This document shows, in pieces, positions 6,417-7,753 of a DNA stretch of 7,753 nucleotides (its first letter is position 1; each line of letters begins with the position of its first letter). The DNA comes from JBMOLK01 sp049325575 (GTDB taxonomy: Bacteria; Bacillota; Clostridia; Acetivibrionales; Acetivibrionaceae). The DNA is taken from assembly GCA_049325575.1 (NCBI GenBank), contig JBMOLK010000217.1, positions 1 through 7,753 on the forward strand, read 5' to 3'. A program made the translations under genes and the position numbers. Under the pieces are notes generated by a model. The model searched no databases. It saw only the letters and a program-made list of their open reading frames with translations, and was not told where the DNA came from.

Positions 6417-7436
6417 TTGCAAGAGATTATTATATTAGGTATTGAGACAAGCTGTGATGAGACTTCAGCAGCTGTAGTTAAAAACGGCCGGCAGGTTCTT
6501 TCAAATGTTATTTCTTCGCAGGTAGACTTACACCAGAAATATGGAGGCGTAGTACCTGAAATAGCATCAAGAAAACATGTTGAGCTGATAATGCCTGTTA
6601 TTAACCAGGCATTGGATGAAGCTGGTATAACTCTTGACCACGTAGATGCAATAGGAGTCACATATGGCCCTGGATTGGTTGGGGCACTTCTGGTAGGTTT
6701 ATCTGCGGCGAAGGCTTTAGCTTTTACCATGGAAAAGCCTTTGATTGGAGTACACCATATAGAAGGTCATATTGCTGCCAACTATATCGAGCACAGTGAA
6801 CTGGAGCCACCTTTTGTATGTCTTATTGCATCCGGGGGCCACAGCCATATAGTTTATGTTGAGGATTACGACAAGTTTGAGATAATGGGAAGGACCAGGG
6901 ATGATGCTGCAGGGGAAGCCTTTGACAAGGTGGCGAGGGCTGTCGGGCTGGGCTACCCTGGAGGTCCTTTGATTGATAAGGCTGCAAGGCTTGGAAACAG
7001 TAAGGCAGTTGACTTCCCAAGGGTATATTTTAGTGGTGGGAGTCTCGATTTTAGCTTCAGCGGAATTAAGACCTCCGTACTTAACTATCTTAATACCATG
7101 GAGCAAAAAGGTGAGAATTATAAGGTTGAAGATGTTTGTGCCAGTTTTCAGTCAGCGGTAGTTGATGTCCTGACAGATAATCTTTTATCTGCTGCAAGGG
7201 TTAAGGGGACCGGCAAGATAGCACTTGCCGGCGGAGTGGCTGCAAACTCACAGCTAAGGAGCGAACTGTCGGAGAAGGCTAAAAAGTACGGTTTAAACGT
7301 TTTTTATCCCAAACCTATACTTTGTACAGATAATGCAGCTATGATTGCTTGTGCTGCTTTTTACGAGTTTAAAAAAGGACATATATCCGATCTGTATTTA
7401 AATGCGGTACCGGGATTAAAATTGGGAGAGAGATAG
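6417..7436 (+). CDS. tsaD: tRNA N6-adenosine threonylcarbamoyltransferase TsaD (Kae1/Gcp family)
   Basis: Cytosolic enzyme that, with TsaB and TsaE, transfers threonylcarbamoyl from threonylcarbamoyl-AMP to A37 of tRNAs reading ANN codons (t6A). From the TTG at 6417 the protein is 339 residues, normal for bacterial TsaD; the upstream GTG at 6408 would give 342. The N-terminal ASKHA-fold motif is G-I-E-T-S-C-D-E-T at 8-16. The metal-binding H-I-E-G-H is at 114-118, with Asp305 (C-T-D-N-A-A at 303-308) as the expected third ligand. The substrate/nucleotide loops are ASGGHSH at 138-144, a D-D-A-A-G-E-A-F-D-K segment at 162-171, G-Y-P-G-G-P at 179-184, S-F-S-G-I-K at 213-218 and A-G-G-V-A-A-N at 271-277. 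It follows uppP by 51 nt and is the last gene of the unit, closed by a terminator 13 nt downstream. TsaB and TsaE are not in the window. The assignment is secure; the exact start is less so. Confidence 0.97.
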   Translation: MQEIIILGIETSCDETSAAVVKNGRQVLSNVISSQVDLHQKYGGVVPEIASRKHVELIMPVINQALDEAGITLDHVDAIGVTYGPGLVGALLVGLSAAKALAFTMEKPLIGVHHIEGHIAANYIEHSELEPPFVCLIASGGHSHIVYVEDYDKFEIMGRTRDDAAGEAFDKVARAVGLGYPGGPLIDKAARLGNSKAVDFPRVYFSGGSLDFSFSGIKTSVLNYLNTMEQKGENYKVEDVCASFQSAVVDVLTDNLLSAARVKGTGKIALAGGVAANSQLRSELSEKAKKYGLNVFYPKPILCTDNAAMIACAAFYEFKKGHISDLYLNAVPGLKLGER

Positions 7437-7447
7437 AAAGAAATTAC

Positions 7448-7493
7448 AGACTGTGGATAACTTTTGATTTTTCCACAGTTTTATTTTTTTTAT
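7448..7493 (+). terminator. Rho-independent terminator after tsaD
   Basis: Arms 7448-7457 and 7472-7481 pair over 10 bp, with ACTGTGGA/TCCACAGT as the core and one G-U pair, around a 14-nt T-rich loop. A T-rich tract follows to 7493. It lies 12 nt after the tsaD stop. Confidence 0.85.
7452..7460 (-). promoter_or_regulatory. Perfect DnaA-box 9-mer inside the tsaD terminator
   Basis: TGTGGATAA is the exact reverse complement of the DnaA box TTATCCACA. A second, 8-of-9 box (TTTTCCACA, 7469-7477) lies on the opposite strand in the other arm of the hairpin. The match is real; whether DnaA binds here is unknown, and the stem constraint may explain the second copy. Confidence 0.4.
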
Positions 7494-7515
7494 TTAGTCA
7501 ATTTAAAGGTGTATA

Positions 7516-7544
7516 TTGAGGAAATAAATGCTATAAAGTGTAAT
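7516..7544 (+). promoter_or_regulatory. Candidate promoter in the region after tsaD
   Basis: TTGAGG at 7516-7521 (4 of 6) is 17 nt upstream of TGTAAT at 7539-7544 (5 of 6). A weaker second candidate is TTGTTT at 7700-7705 with AATAAT at 7723-7728, also 17 nt apart. In such AT-rich DNA, chance matches are common. Confidence 0.3.
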
Positions 7545-7554
7545 ACGTGTAATA
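7538..7554. repeat. Tandem GTGTAATA repeats
   Basis: GTGTAATA occurs at 7538-7545 and again at 7547-7554, one base apart. The first copy contains the -10-like TGTAAT, so the pair could be a direct-repeat operator. This is only two copies and may be chance. Confidence 0.4.
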
Positions 7555-7670
7555 ATTATACAAATAGTAATTTTGTGCTATATTTTCAAAAGTTAAATAA
7601 TTTTATAACCCATAAAATGTAATTACCAAATAATCTCAAAGGCTACAGCAGTAAGAATTGCAGACATATG

Positions 7671-7686
7671 TTTTCTTATAAGAAAA
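7671..7686. repeat. Perfect 16-bp palindrome
   Basis: TTTTCTTATAAGAAAA is fully self-complementary, centred on CTTATAAG. With no loop it is better explained as a dimeric protein binding site than as an RNA hairpin. No regulator can be named from the sequence. Confidence 0.5.
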
Positions 7687-7737
7687 AAGTGGAAAAGATT
7701 TGTTTACGTAAGTTATTATCAGAATAATGTCAGCTTT

Positions 7738-7753
7738 TAGGACAAAGGTCCTA
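7738..7753. repeat. Inverted repeat TAGGAC/GTCCTA at the window edge
   Basis: TAGGAC (7738-7743) and GTCCTA (7748-7753) are separated by AAAG. The repeat ends exactly at the last base, so it may be longer. It sits about 10 nt after a weak -10-like AATAAT (7723-7728), a position that would suit an operator or a 5' RNA hairpin. Confidence 0.45.

Larger units (their letters stand above)
7494..7753. other. Non-coding region rich in short repeats, no gene seen
   Basis: About 260 nt of very AT-rich sequence with no supported gene on either strand; the only ATG-started frame of note is 19 codons (7668-7727) without a ribosome binding site. It contains a promoter-like element with tandem repeats near 7516-7554, an AT stem ATTTTAT/ATAAAAT (7600-7606/7612-7618), a 16-bp palindrome at 7671-7686 and an inverted repeat at 7738-7753. 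It is probably the upstream control region of a gene beyond the window. Confidence 0.5.

Noticed and set aside
7511..7540. Sporulation sigma promoter (GTATA, 15 nt, CTATAAAGTG)
   Set aside because: The -35 fits, but the -10 lacks the GG or CAT start typical of sigma-F/G/E sites; the sigma-A-like pair nearby is a slightly better match and is itself weak.
7668..7727. Small ORF of 19 codons after tsaD
   Set aside because: No ribosome binding site, it overlaps the 16-bp palindrome, and the length is expected by chance.
1..7753. Mobile element, CRISPR, toxin-antitoxin or phage-defence system
   Set aside because: All six genes are conserved housekeeping families with matching composition; no transposase, terminal repeats, spacer-repeat array or unknown gene is present.

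Overview
The window is an AT-rich chromosomal stretch from what looks like a low-GC Gram-positive spore-former of class Clostridia. The evidence is strong GGGAGG/AGGGAGG-type ribosome binding sites, the order tig-clpP-clpX-lonB, a membrane-anchored LonB of the Bacillus/Clostridium sporulation type, and Lys/Glu/Ile-rich proteins. The cellulolytic Ruminiclostridium/Acetivibrio group would fit, but that placement is recalled from general synteny and was not tested. All six genes are on the + strand, intact, and similar in composition. I see no mobile element, CRISPR array, tRNA or rRNA.

Region 1 (1-3358) is a protein-quality-control operon. It holds tig (trigger factor, ribosome-bound chaperone), clpP (serine peptidase) and clpX (AAA+ unfoldase), and ends at a very strong intrinsic terminator. 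ClpX feeds unfolded substrates to ClpP. Trigger factor acts earlier, on nascent chains.

Region 2 (3359-5324) is lonB with its own 5' region, which carries a perfect 10-bp inverted repeat, and its own terminator-like hairpin. LonB combines an N-terminal membrane segment, an AAA+ module and a Ser/Lys Lon protease domain.

Region 3 (5325-7493) starts with a promoter-like AT-rich segment and a leader of about 140 nt. It encodes uppP (undecaprenyl-diphosphate phosphatase, lipid carrier recycling) and, 51 nt later, tsaD (tRNA t6A modification). tsaD is followed by an intrinsic terminator whose stem contains a perfect DnaA-box 9-mer.

Region 4 (7494-7753) has no supported gene. It does hold a promoter-like element with tandem GTGTAATA repeats, a 16-bp perfect palindrome, and a 6-bp inverted repeat at the window edge. 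It is probably the control region of a gene beyond the window.

The coding content is conserved housekeeping. I found no convincing previously undescribed system. The points worth a second look are non-coding: the lonB leader inverted repeat, the uppP leader, the DnaA box in the tsaD terminator, and the repeats in the last 260 nt.
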